NCBI RefSeq assembly: GCF_003144195.1
Contig: NW_020290008.1
Location: forward strand, 1-64,000
DNA: 64,000 bases
Direction: 5' to 3'
Source: Ceraceosorus guamensis
Taxonomy: Eukaryota > Basidiomycota > Exobasidiomycetes > Ceraceosorales > Ceraceosoraceae
The notes below the pieces were generated by a model that saw only the letters and a list, made by a program, of their open reading frames with translations, was not told where the DNA came from and made no database searches. A program made the translations under genes and the position numbers. Positions 10,572 to 21,372 of the stretch are shown in pieces. Positions within the stretch are counted from its first letter, which is position 1, and each line of letters opens with the position of its first letter.

Positions 10572-11694
10572 AGGGGAAACAACGTCCTTGTCTTCCCCCT
10601 TCCCCTGATCCATCCGGACACGAGAAGCGGGCTCAGGGGTTATCCCCCCCTCCTCCTCCTCCTCGCGTCGATCTTTCGCCGGTCGTACGCAGAGCTCTGG
10701 GAATATGCCAGGCCTGCCCCCCGTGCAAATGCAAACCAGCAAGGCCGACGACGTTCGTCCATCAGGATGCCGAGCAGGTAATTGCAGAACCTCGATCGAC
10801 TCGATTGCTTCTAGCATCGCGTAACAGCATCCCATCCGAGGGCCATCCATACCCGCTTTGCATGCCCCCCCCTCCCCCCCCACCCCCAAGCATGTCGGAT
10901 GGACTTTCGTCTTGCTCCTGTCCCTATTTAGCTCGGGGCCCCCAACCCTGCCGGTGCCCGCACGGACATACACGGTCGTAGAGATGTCCGCAAGAGCCCG
11001 CATCGACAAGCATGTTTCCAGACGCTCGATGATGGGCGCTGCTTCATCATCGCGCCCTAGCACGAGCACGAAACCCAAGGGTGCAAAGAGTAAAAAGCTA
11101 CGTCTTCACGTCTTTGGAGCACACGCCTTTGTGCCCTCAATCCAATCCAGTCGCGTCGCACCAATCCTGGCCCTTCCCGCGTCTCCGCGTCGCTGTGCAG
11201 CACGCAACAATGGCCTGCTCAAACACACACACACACACACATACATACATAAAAGAATCTCTCAAACCGCCCCGCGGGGGCGCAGTCTGAGTGGAGCCGA
11301 ATGCCTATGCATTGTGCTCATCGCGGCTCGAGCGCGCTTCACGTGCGTGCGCGTCTAGAACATGCGCCTGTTGAAAAAGACGAGGGACCGTCCAAGATCG
11401 AAAGATACGGTGTAGAGAAGTGTGCGCGGTGGGGGGGCCATGGTACAAGTGTCCTTGTGATACTTGGTTACAAAGGAAGGCCAAATTCTGGTTGGTTGTA
11501 ATGAGGCGAAAAAGATGTTGAGAGAAGAGATGAAGAAAGATTGAAAGATGGTGCGGGGGGTGGAGAGTCGAGGTAGAGTATTATTAGCGTCGACGCGACG
11601 GGAAGATCTGGTAAAGTACGCGTAAAGAATGGGTGCAAAGGAGGTGAGTTGAGGAAAACGCATCATTGCGCATCTCGCGAGAAGCGTCTCGTCA
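10572..11694. other. convergent intergenic region with CA microsatellite
   Basis: This region separates the convergent ends of gluconokinase and the PUF gene. It contains a C-rich patch near 10864-10888 and a CA/CATA tract at about 11222-11251. Frames on either strand are low-complexity and lack conserved motifs. It presumably holds both 3' UTRs. Confidence 0.6.
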
Positions 11695-14600
11695 TCAGTA
11701 GCCACCAAAGGCGCGAGCGCGCTCGACGAGCTGATGCACTTTCAGACCAGCTTTGCTGCCCTTGAGAAAGACGGAATTCTTGCGCACCGTGCGAATGATG
11801 CGGTCCCTCTGCTCGTGTCCGACCGAGGTGAGGAGCGTATGCATGATCTGTGTGCCTTGAGGAGCCGAGGCAATGTCGACGAGAACCGAGCGCCGACTGC
11901 CAGTGTAGTTGGAGGAAGCGCCGACATTGTACCTAGCGCTGCTCGCTCCGCCTTCCCCTGCGCTCTCGCGATCACAGATAATGTCCAGATAGGCGTTGAT
12001 GAAGTCTGCATCGTGACACTTGAGCGCTGTCATGATGGCTTTTTGACCATACTGTGAGAGCGTAAGATGGACTGCTTCCTCGAGCAGCTTGTTGAAGGCA
12101 GTTCGACGGTCTTGTGTTTCGCCATGCTCCAAGATATGCTGCACCACCCACACGCCCCACTGATTTGTAGCGCACAAACAGAGCTGCTCCAGGATCTCCG
12201 AGATGCATTCGCGCTTCTCCTCTCTATCAGCGCTTTCAAATATGTTTTGACAGACGATGCTGCCCGTCTCTTGACGTGCTGTTTGTGCCCACTTTCCTCG
12301 CATGACGTTGTTGATCGCGTCAAACATCCTCTGACGCACCTCGGCGCTGCTCCAATTGATCTCCAACACCTTTTGCCAAACGTGGATAGAATTGCGCGAC
12401 GTGAGCGTCTCCATCAGCCTGTCATTCAGAAGCTCTTCCACCACTTCTTGCTTGATCTCTTCCCCTTCGTCCAGCACGCGCTGTATGACATGGCAGCCAA
12501 ATTGCGAAAGAGCCAGGTGAACAAAGTGGCCCCGCAATTGCCAGCATACAGTTGCGTCCACGGATATAGCGCGCTGGACCAAAAAATTGCCGTGCTTGTC
12601 CTCCGAAAGCTTAAGGGCAAACGGCTTGACGCAAGAAATGATGGCCGCCTTGCGCTCAGCCGAGGCGGATTTGAGTTGTTGCTGTAGCTGTATGCTAGCT
12701 TCTTGAGGACGGTCATTCGACAGCGCTCGGCTGACCAGACGCTCAGGGGTCTGCGAACCGGCATCGGATCGTTGGGGTGCATTTGTACCGCCGGACATTT
12801 TGGACATCGGGGACATTGAGGGGAAATGCGCAATGCTGCTTGGTAATCCTGGTGTAGGAAAGCGGCTTGGACCGGTCGGTGAGGAAGCTTGATTGTGCAG
12901 CGGCGACGTAGGATATCCTAGGTGATGCGGAGTCGATGGATCGCTGCTGCTCAGAAACGCCGAGGGAGCGTCACTGCCGCCTGCAACACCGTATCTTGCC
13001 CAGTCTGGCAGAGCACCGAGGGGTGATGCGTTCTTTGACGTTGCAGCTGCAGGAGTGAGCAAGTGTTCCAGCTGGCCAAGATTGGTGAAACGTCCTGGGC
13101 TTGGCAGTGCGGGTGGGCCGCCCGACAAGAAGGAGGCGGACGGGCTCGTTGGCGTTTGCGGCGTTTGCGGCGTCGCCAAAAGATCCTGACGTGCCTGCGG
13201 CTCGAGCATGGCGAGTTGTTGAGGCGCGGAGAATGCCTGAGCTGGTGTATCTAGAAAGGCTCCTGAATGACTCGAGTCGCCGCGTGAATGCTGTTGGAAC
13301 GCATGGGCCCCCAGACCGACCTCTCCCGCATCGTTCTGGCGAGACTTTGAAAGCTGGCGCATATGCGCACCGAACAGTCCCTGGTCAGGCTGATGCGCGG
13401 AATGCTGAGACGTCTGGAATGGGCTGAAGGGGTCTGGTGTTACGCTTTGAGAGATGCTGCGTGGCAGCATCTCGGCACGAGGGTCGCCGTATGATGTGTG
13501 CAGGAGTGAGTTGGCACGAGGATTGAAGGCGACCGGCGTCGACGCGTTGCTCATGCTTTGCTGGCCCGAAAGCGGCTCGGCGCTCCTGATGCCTAGCTTG
13601 GCCTCCAAGAATGCCACGCGGCGAGAGAGCGCGATGTTTACGACTTCCTTTTCTGCGAGCTGACCGCGAACCTGCAGACTAGAAGCAATTAGATGACAAG
13701 CTGCGATACTGTCAAAAAAAGTCATCGACACTCACTTGCTCAAGCTCCGCCAGAAGCGCTGCATTGACATCTTGCAGCTCGTCAAGTCTGAGAGGCGTCA
13801 CGCTAGATGTCGTCAGCGATCGCAGCCCTCGTCGAGCTGTTGCCTTGTCCAGGGTGGGCTGGTATTGGCTGTCCTGCTCAAGAGATGCCTCCAGGGCGCC
13901 ATTCTACGAATGTATGCGCTTGTCAGTCTACCAGAAAGTGTGACCGCGTCCAGTTTCACTCACCGCCAAGCTCCAATCATGGAGGTCTCGGCTGTCCACT
14001 GTGCTGGGCTGTGTACGAGCACGATGATGTTCAAAGATGGGTGCAGCTGCTAATAATCCATGAGAAGTACCAGGAGCCGAAGCTTGACGACCCGTCGGAC
14101 CAAGCATATCGTCGTTCTGGAAAGCGTGGTTGCTGTTGTATGCTACTTCAGGTCTAGTGGTAGGCAGGCTAATTCCCTTGCCGGTTTTCCAGGGACGTGC
14201 AGCTTTCTCTTTGGCGAAGGCAACTGCAAAGTCTTCCTCGTTGAGATTTTCGGCACGCTCGTATGAGTCCTGTGGTGTGAGGGGCCCAGTGGCGTGCCCA
14301 GATACCTCGAATGCGCTGCGCTCGGGGGACCATACAGCGTTGGAAGGATTGTTGAGTGTCTTTAGGGGTCTGGTGCTGTTGGCAAGAGCACCTCCACTTG
14401 GAGACGGAGTCAAGCTTGACGCTCGGGACCAGCTGGATTGCGGAGTGGGCTGTTCCTGTTGACCCTCCGAGTCATGTGAGAGGTCTAGAGAGGTGTCTTC
14501 GATGCTTCCAAGCAGGTCAGGCCGGTCTCCAGTCAGCCACCAAGCGCTGGTAGCCGAGCGCAGCGAAGCATCGCGCTCCTCGTCTGCCTCTGGCGGGGTA

Positions 14601-14820
14601 GTGGATGCAGGCTTTTGCATCTCGGTCTTTGCTGGTCGAGTCAAAGTGAGTATCGAAATGCTGACCACCCGCGCCGAAGTACCTGCCGTAAAAAGGCTCG
14701 GTCGAGTGAGAGGGTGGGCAAAGAAGATGCTAGAAGAGCTCGCTTGGGTCTGTGGGTCTATGACACTGACGAAGGTGAATGCTCTAGCTACTTACGCCGA
14801 ATGCCGTCGCGGTGTGACAT
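11695..14820 (-). CDS. PUF (Pumilio) repeat RNA-binding protein
   Basis: Post-transcriptional regulator expected to bind 3' UTR elements in cytoplasmic mRNAs. My model has exons 14796-14820, 13964-14682 (or starting 14631), 13736-13903 and 11695-13671, about 962 aa. Residues about 280-345 form a coiled coil (DELQDVNAALLAELEQ continuing into LAEKEVVNIALSRRVAFLEA). A Ser/Pro/Gln-rich linker follows, and the PUF domain is at about 637-958. Eight repeats can be followed through the words HGNFLVQRAI, FGCHVIQRVL, SIHVWQKVLE, GSIVCQNIFE, WGVWVVQHIL, YGQKAIMTAL, GTQIMHTLL and GLKVHQLVER. Several lack the usual base-contacting triplet, so specificity is probably non-canonical and nearer Jsn1/Puf2 types than Puf3. 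The second exon start has two in-frame acceptors. Family is certain; subfamily is a guess. Confidence 0.88.
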
Positions 14821-16993
14821 TCAAGATTGATCGGCCGAGAATGGGCTCGATGTTCTATATATGGCAGAGGCAAAAGTTAGCTGCGCAGCAAGGTGAGCGC
14901 AGATATCGCGATCCGCCTGCAGTAGTCAAACATCAGGCAAGATGAGAGGCCGAGGCTGTTGCGGTGATTATGCTCGCATCTGCTTATTGTTGTATTCGGG
15001 AGCCCTGCGGTGGGCCTTCACCGCCGCACCCGAACTAGCAAGGTAATGCACAGTTGATGATTGGCCTATAGCAGCGCTTTGAGCAAGCTAGCGCAAGATT
15101 GCAGAACGAGGATATTGTCCCCTGCTTTGGATTCGATGCGCCTTCTGTAACCAAGAAGACGTTCAATTCGGCGAGAAAAGCTGTGGAGATGCAGGCTGAC
15201 CATCCGTCGACGAGCTGCTCTGACCGACGCGCGGATGGGCGCAGAGGGTGATTTGTGGATGAATGGGTTCATGCTGCTGCTGCTGCTGCTGCTGGCAGGA
15301 AGTCCGGCGCTGAAACAAAGTGAGACGCTTGTTCCTTTTAGGAGCACCGGCAGCACAGCTCGATTCATTCTTGATTCTGCCAAGGGCTGCTGTATGGAAA
15401 GACCTGGGCAGTGGAACAGATGATGCTTTCCTGCGCTGCTGGGTGCTGACTATACATAAAGACGTCCCGAGTCTTGCTCTTGCGCAATTGCGCCCGACCA
15501 CCTCACCGCGGCTCAAGGCGCACAGGCGCTGCTGCTGCTGATGGCGATGACTGATGCATGCCATGGTGAATTGCGCTCCACCCTAGCTTGATGTGTTGCT
15601 ATTCTGTAGATCGCCGTGCACTTGCCCTCGCCGTCCGACGCATCTTGTTCCCTATACCCTTTGGCTGCTTATTTGGCTCTGGATGTGGATGCAGCGCCAG
15701 TCACGAGTCGGAGGTGCAAGTGTCGTGGTCGCGTGTTGAGCATGAATGAGCTTGACCGAGACATAGGGTCACTGTTGAAACTCTCTCTTATTCGACCATT
15801 CACCATTCTCATCAGGCTAAAGCTGACTCGGACCCGACGCGTCTCGCCCTGCCGAAGAGGCGCTGCCGGCGCCGCGCTCATTCGCTCGATGCGCCTGCAT
15901 GGGTGAACCGGTCCACGATACGAAGCACGAACATGAATCAGAAGATGAACACGCCTTGCTGCTGCTGCTGCTATGTATAGCAGGTAAGTACACAGCAGCG
16001 TGGTATGAATTACGAGCTCAAAAGTCACGAGTCTTGGACTCACCATTCAGCGCTTCTCAAAGTGGACAAGCGTGGGCTTCAAGAGCCGGTAAACGATTTT
16101 CATCAGCACGGGTTCGCTAATTGCAACCCAAGATTCGCGATTGATTGCTGTTCCGTGCATGGCTCACCCAAACCCGCGACCGATTGATCGGTAAGAAAAC
16201 GTGTGTTCCCTGAATGTCGACAAGGGGTCTTGATTCTACTAGCAGCTTCTCGCACGGATGATGATGATAACGAGTCGCTGAGCTGCGTAACGCGAGGGCG
16301 CGAGACTCACGACTGGCAGACGTACGAAAACAAAGGCCCAAAGGGAAGCCGCTCGGTGCGAAAGCGCTTCTTCATACCCCATGCCGCTCGTACCGCTGAC
16401 TGGTGATCGACAGCGTCTAGGCAGGCGACTTTCACATTCGTGATTGCCTGCTTGCTTGCTGAGCATCAATCAGCAGTTCGAGCGCAAAAAGATCCGTCTA
16501 CCCCGCCCCTCCTTAACCCAAATCTACTCCGACCGGTCATGCTTACATCTCATGCATTTGACTCTGCCTCGATCACATCAACTCATTTTTTGGATGAAAA
16601 AGATGAACTTTGACTAATCAGAACGCTCAAGTCATTCTCCTCCGGGCTTCTCTGGCATGCTAAAGGAAATGCAAACACGCGATCGCACCCTCGGCCTTTT
16701 GCGGATCCATGAATGCGCGACTAGATTCTACAACACAAGATGCGAGACGGGTCAGGAGTTCGTGTGAGGCGCGTGTAAGAAGTCTTCCAAAGAAAAAAGG
16801 CAAGAGAGAGAGTGTGTGTGTGTATAGAGAAAAGTGACGCGCGCCATTGTGGGGGGGGAACTCTGATCTGAAACGGATGGGCAGCGCGCAATGGTCGCCC
16901 CTCTCCGTCCGGGCGGAAGTAGGTCGATGCAATGTACATTTCGAGTAATCCTAGGAGGAGCGCGCGCGCGGGTCGGAGCAAAAGGCAGCATTT
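14821..16993. other. intergenic region upstream of PUF gene, no convincing gene
   Basis: About 2.2 kb between the PUF start and the 3' end of the kinase gene. It contains a CTG run at 15271-15295, a GTGTGT tract near 16809-16823, a G-run near 16850 and two AGTCACGAGT words (about 15699 and 16024). A minus-strand frame at 15163-15564 begins with an ATG and is Arg/Ser/Gln-rich, but shows no domain. I regard the region as promoter plus 3' UTR. Confidence 0.55.
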
Positions 16994-19318
16994 TCAAAAG
17001 GCGGTAAAGAGGTGCGCCAAAGGATCCTTGGCAAGGTCGGCCTTATCGGCTTCCTTGCCTCGAAGGCCCGGCATAGAGTCCGGATTGGGCGGCGGGTACT
17101 TGCTGAAATTTTCCGTAGACCCCACCTTGCTCCTCCTAGGTATGATGGGAGCTTGCAGCTGGCCCGCCTCGAGCGCACTCCAGTCCACTCCGTGGAACCA
17201 AAAGTGGTTCTTGACATCCTCTGCGCCTCCTCGCAGATTCCCCAGCCGCTTCGATACATCCCGATTCAGCAATTGCCGAATCAGATCGCGAGACACCGCA
17301 TCGATGTGCGAGGGAAAGACGAGCGGCGCTTTCAGAATCTTTTCGTACGTCCCAAACGGATGATTATCGAAAAAGGGCGGGAATCCGGCTAGCATCTCGT
17401 ACATGAGAATGCCCAGAGCCCACCAGTCCACAGCTGCGCTGTGCCCTTTGCTCTCGATAATCTCTGGAGCAAGGTACTCGGGCGTGCCGCACAGCGTCCA
17501 TGTCCTCCCATCGACGCGCTTCGCAAAGCCAAAGTCGGTGATCTTGGTGTATCCGCGCGAGTCCAGCAACAAATTTTCCGGTTTAAGATCGCGGTAGATG
17601 ATCTTTTGTTGGTGAAGATGATCGATGGCGAGCACGAGCGTAGCAATGTAGAATCTAGTCACGTCGGGAGAGAATTTGCCAGCTCTTCGCAAGTGCGAAA
17701 AGATTTCGCCACCAATGACGTACTCCATGAGCATGTAGCAATTCTTCGAATCTTGAAAGGTGCAGAACAAGTTGACCACGAACGGATGGTCCACTTGGCT
17801 CAGGATGGCTCGTTCCGAGATGATGTGCTCCACCTGCTTCAACCGCACCACTTCCGTCTTGGCCAGCACTTTCATGGCAAAGTAGGCTTCAGGTCGGCTA
17901 GGATGAGCGTGTCGAAGCCGAACGAGCATGACGCGCCCAAAGGTGCCCGTTCCGAGCGTCTCGAGCATCTCGAAATCCTCCAACGAGTACTGGGGTCGCT
18001 GTTGAAAAACGGGAGAAAAGGGCGTCTGGGAGTGGGACGGTGAAGTCGGTGCAATGGGTGGAGGCGGAGCTGGTCGGCTAGCGACCGGCCAGCGGTGCTG
18101 CTGCTGCTGCTGATGATGCGCGACTGCATGCGGCCGCGTCTGCTGTGCGTGTTGTTGCTGTTGGGGATGCTTGGATGCTTGATTGGCATTCTGGCAAGCC
18201 TTTCGAATGTACTCGCCCTCGATCGCAACGCTATCGTTGCTAGAGTCTGTGGCGAAGGATCTCATAGATGCCTCGCGCTCCATGTCCTGGGCGTGCTGAA
18301 GCAAAGGTGCTGGGCTGACTAAAGCTGCGTGACCTTCTTCGGGCTGAGCGCGACCAGCCTGTGCGTGAGCCGAGCTGCCGGCAGCGCAAGCAGCAGCGCT
18401 GGCTCCAAGATTGCGTAGAGGCGGCAAAGTGTTGAGATGACTGTGGCTATCGCTTCGCGCGTGCAATCTCCAGTCCGCATCATCCACACTCATGCTTGTG
18501 CGCGGCGTCTCTTCCAAGATGGTTTCATTGTGGTGCGCACCCATCGCTTGACCTTCATGAGACGCAGAATGTCCAGCTGCTGCTGCTTCGTAAACAGCTT
18601 GCTCGGCCGCTCTCTGAGCCATGAGACTTTGCAAGGGAGACCATCCATCGTCGTCCTTGAGCGGCGTCGCAGCCCATGCTTGCATACCATTCTCCACTCC
18701 ACCGACGTGCCATCCCGGTGAGACGCCAGCTGGAGCCTTGTGGACATCTTCTTGGTGGTACAACGCAGCAGCCTTTTGATGCGGTTGAAGCGGCGGTGCG
18801 AGGCCAAGCTGATGTGCATTTTCGTTGGAAATGACGCTTGACGGTCCAGACGCGCTCGTACTTGGCGATGAAGCTGCTGAGGAAGCTGCGCCTGACACGT
18901 TGGAAGATAAGATGGATGTCTGAGATGATGGATGGGCAGACGCGGAACCGAAGCGAGGTTGACTCATCGCCAGTCCACCGACAAAAGTCTGCAGACCATG
19001 AACGAATCGACTAGCTTTGGAGAATCGAGTGGTGGAGTTGGGCGAGGTGGAAGAGGTGGAGGAGGCGGACCGAGAATGACTGACATCGGATGTTCTGCTC
19101 TGCCTGTGGTGAGCAGCGTGAGCATCCTCGATGCAAGTCACATTAGGCTGATAGATCATCGTTGAGCTTCCGCCCGACAGCGTGGATGCCATCGTGGCAG
19201 CGGGTGGGATGTTGGAAGTGCTGGTGCTCGTCGCAGGTCTTCTGGATAAGAAGGAGTGGGAGCGCGAAGTGGAAGAGGAGGAGGCCGCACTGTCCGTAGT
19301 TCGAGGGCGCTTCGGCAT
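16994..19318 (-). CDS. cAMP-dependent protein kinase catalytic subunit-type AGC kinase
   Basis: Serine/threonine kinase that in fungi couples cAMP to growth, dimorphism and virulence programmes. A single exon of 774 aa; the start is the ATG at 19318, since the frame further upstream lacks an ATG. The kinase domain begins at about residue 445 (YSLEDFEMLETLGTGTFGRV). It has the AMKVLAK lysine, YRDLKPEN at about 577, DFGFAK at about 594, the activation loop WTLCGTPEYLAPE, and a PKA C-tail ending in HLFTAF, the FxxF hydrophobic motif at the very C-terminus that separates PKA from PKB/PKC/S6K. The first roughly 440 residues are Ser/Ala/Gln/His-rich and disordered, much longer than in yeast Tpk or smut Adr1-type kinases. 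A regulatory partner is not in the window. Confidence 0.9.
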   Translation of the reverse strand: MPKRPRTTDSAASSSSTSRSHSFLSRRPATSTSTSNIPPAATMASTLSGGSSTMIYQPNVTCIEDAHAAHHRQSRTSDVSHSRSASSTSSTSPNSTTRFSKASRFVHGLQTFVGGLAMSQPRFGSASAHPSSQTSILSSNVSGAASSAASSPSTSASGPSSVISNENAHQLGLAPPLQPHQKAAALYHQEDVHKAPAGVSPGWHVGGVENGMQAWAATPLKDDDGWSPLQSLMAQRAAEQAVYEAAAAGHSASHEGQAMGAHHNETILEETPRTSMSVDDADWRLHARSDSHSHLNTLPPLRNLGASAAACAAGSSAHAQAGRAQPEEGHAALVSPAPLLQHAQDMEREASMRSFATDSSNDSVAIEGEYIRKACQNANQASKHPQQQQHAQQTRPHAVAHHQQQQQHRWPVASRPAPPPPIAPTSPSHSQTPFSPVFQQRPQYSLEDFEMLETLGTGTFGRVMLVRLRHAHPSRPEAYFAMKVLAKTEVVRLKQVEHIISERAILSQVDHPFVVNLFCTFQDSKNCYMLMEYVIGGEIFSHLRRAGKFSPDVTRFYIATLVLAIDHLHQQKIIYRDLKPENLLLDSRGYTKITDFGFAKRVDGRTWTLCGTPEYLAPEIIESKGHSAAVDWWALGILMYEMLAGFPPFFDNHPFGTYEKILKAPLVFPSHIDAVSRDLIRQLLNRDVSKRLGNLRGGAEDVKNHFWFHGVDWSALEAGQLQAPIIPRRSKVGSTENFSKYPPPNPDSMPGLRGKEADKADLAKDPLAHLFTAF

Positions 19319-19571
19319 GTTGTCAAGGAGGCAATCACGCAAGTCTGCGTGAGCGTAGGGATCACAGCACGGGGACTCGCGCTCGCGCTCGCGTTTGCGT
19401 TTGCGTTTGCGTCAGTGGAGGATGAGGATCAAGATCGAAGTTGAGGCGAGTTGTGAGTGTTCTGGCAGAAAGCGACGACGACGTTCGTCTGCTGGGTGCC
19501 GAAGTCGCGCAGGAACGGCAACGACGACGTCGAAGCGAGGGAGGCGGGGGAGCTGCTGGCGCGCGATGGCG

Positions 19572-19573
<2 letters not shown>

Positions 19574-19645
<72 letters not shown>
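19574..19645. repeat. pure CTG x24 trinucleotide tract
   Basis: Seventy-two nucleotides of uninterrupted CTG, read as CAG on the sense strand of the kinase gene and lying about 255 nt upstream of its ATG. All three frames give homopolymers (Leu, Ala, Cys), which explains the spurious homopolymer proteins here. Confidence 0.97.
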
Positions 19646-19646
<1 letters not shown>

Positions 19647-21313
19647 GGCTTGCCGTGCGGCGCGAGCCGATGAAGGACCAGAGGGAAGCAAAGACGGGGC
19701 GCGGGCGGATATATGCGCGTTGAACAGGTGGTGTGCAGGGGTCGAGCTGATCACGCGCCGATGGGAGCGCGCGGCAATCGTGAATTCAATTCAACAGCAA
19801 TCGTGAATCAAGTCAAAGTGCAAGAGATACTTTGCAAAGCTCAATACGGAAGAAGGTGGGCAGGGCAGGGCAGGGCAAGGAAGGCGATCAAGGCGATCGA
19901 TCGATCGCGATGCCGCAGAGCAGAGGTCGGTCAATTAAGAGAGCACAATCAAACTTGAAAGCCAGTCACAGTGTGTCACATTCACGATTGATGAGGCGCC
20001 TTATTTCCAACTCGACTCGTGACTCTCAGGCTGAAACACGCGCGTTGTTGAGTCACGAGTTGAGTCACGATCGATCGAGTGGTGAGCAATTTTCTCGATC
20101 CAGCGCGCCGTCTCTCTCGCAGTCGTGAGTGTTCAGAGAATCCACGCGCCACGCGCCATGCGCCACGGGTTCGTTCGAAATCTGCACAGCAGCATGGGTG
20201 GGTCGTGTGTGCTGTGCTCCTCGTCGGCGCACCTCCTCCGATGCGGGTGATGAGATGAGGTGCGTGCATGGATGGCACGGGGCTGTTCAGATTCGGCAAG
20301 CCAGGGATGTGCGCGCCATCAAGCAAGATGTGTGGCATCATGTCTTGCAGCAGCATACATATACCTACAGTCGTGAGTACCGTACACGCGTACAGTATAG
20401 CAAGCCAAATCCCATCCTCGCGCGCGCACAGCGTCGTGCGTGCGTGCGTGCTCCCCATCCCAAATCGCAGCTATACACCGCTGGTAGACGCGGTAAGTCC
20501 CTGCCTGCACTTTGCATGAGCGGCACCATGGCGCCTCTCACAGATTTCAGGCACAGGCCGAGCGGACGCGTACTTGTAGACTCTGACTGGTCGACGAAGG
20601 CAACCGAGCTGAAGCATCCATCGATCCAGGCGAGGTGCTTGCAGCCCAGCCCAGCCCAGCACTCCGGCCATCAGGGCGCTATCGCTGCTGATGCATGCAA
20701 GCAGAGGACCCGCTGCTCTTTCCGCGGAGTTATCGCGTGCGTGCGTGCGGGCACTGCGCCCGCGCGTCGCTGTCTGCCTGCGCGCGCCTTGATGCGCGTG
20801 GTGCGCGACGCCAAGCACCGCGGCCTAGCGGTCAACCCATCATCATTGTGATTCAGCCATGCATCATTTCTCCATTTTCCGCCACAAAGACGCCGACTTT
20901 GAGACAGCTAGCTAGCAGCGGGCGTTGCATGGCGCCTGTCCTTCTACCGCGTGCTCCGCGAGCGCGATCCATCTCGATCTCGATCTTGGCCGCATGCAAG
21001 GACTTGGCACATTGCATCTATACATAGCTACAGTCTAGTAGCTATACAGTGTAGCCAATCGTGCACAGCAGAAGAACATGCGGATATAGCCGACGGCACC
21101 TTTTGCGTTATCGTGGACACACGAGGGGCAAGACAGAGCAATTGACCAAGTCACACATGTACGCGTGCCTAGCTATTCCGATTTGGGGCGTCTGGGATGT
21201 GCAGCTAGGCGTGACATGTGTTCGTCTTGAATCGACGTACAAGGGGAGGCAAATTCTGGTTGTCGATTGAACAGACTGCTGCGATTCATCCGTGCACCAC
21301 CATCACCTCCAAC

Positions 21314-21372
21314 ACCGCACACCGCACACCGCACACCGCACACCGCACACCGCACACCGCACACCGCACACC
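21314..21372. repeat. ACCGCAC heptamer tandem array, 8 copies
   Basis: Eight perfect copies of the 7-nt unit ACCGCAC plus three bases of a ninth. There is no spacer and no neighbouring cas-like gene, so this is a simple minisatellite, not a CRISPR array. Confidence 0.95.

Noticed and set aside
10386-11078. 230-codon minus-strand frame across the gluconokinase 3' end
   Set aside because: It overlaps the coding end antisense, and its N-terminal half shows no conserved feature.
15163-15564. 133-codon minus-strand frame with an ATG and a presequence-like start
   Set aside because: It is Arg/Ser/Gln-rich with a CAG-run, no mature domain follows, and no splice extension could be found. It might be a small unknown protein, but support is too weak.
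19441-19806. Frames encoding long Ala, Leu or Cys homopolymers
   Set aside because: They are translations of the CTG x24 tract; no flanking domain or codon signature supports a gene.
20129-20851. 240-codon plus-strand frame in the large intergenic region
   Set aside because: It has no ATG at its start, its composition is random-like with many Arg/Ala/Cys, and there is no domain or splice context.
21314-21372. Possible CRISPR-like array
   Set aside because: Direct repeats of 7 nt without spacers in a eukaryotic genome; a minisatellite.
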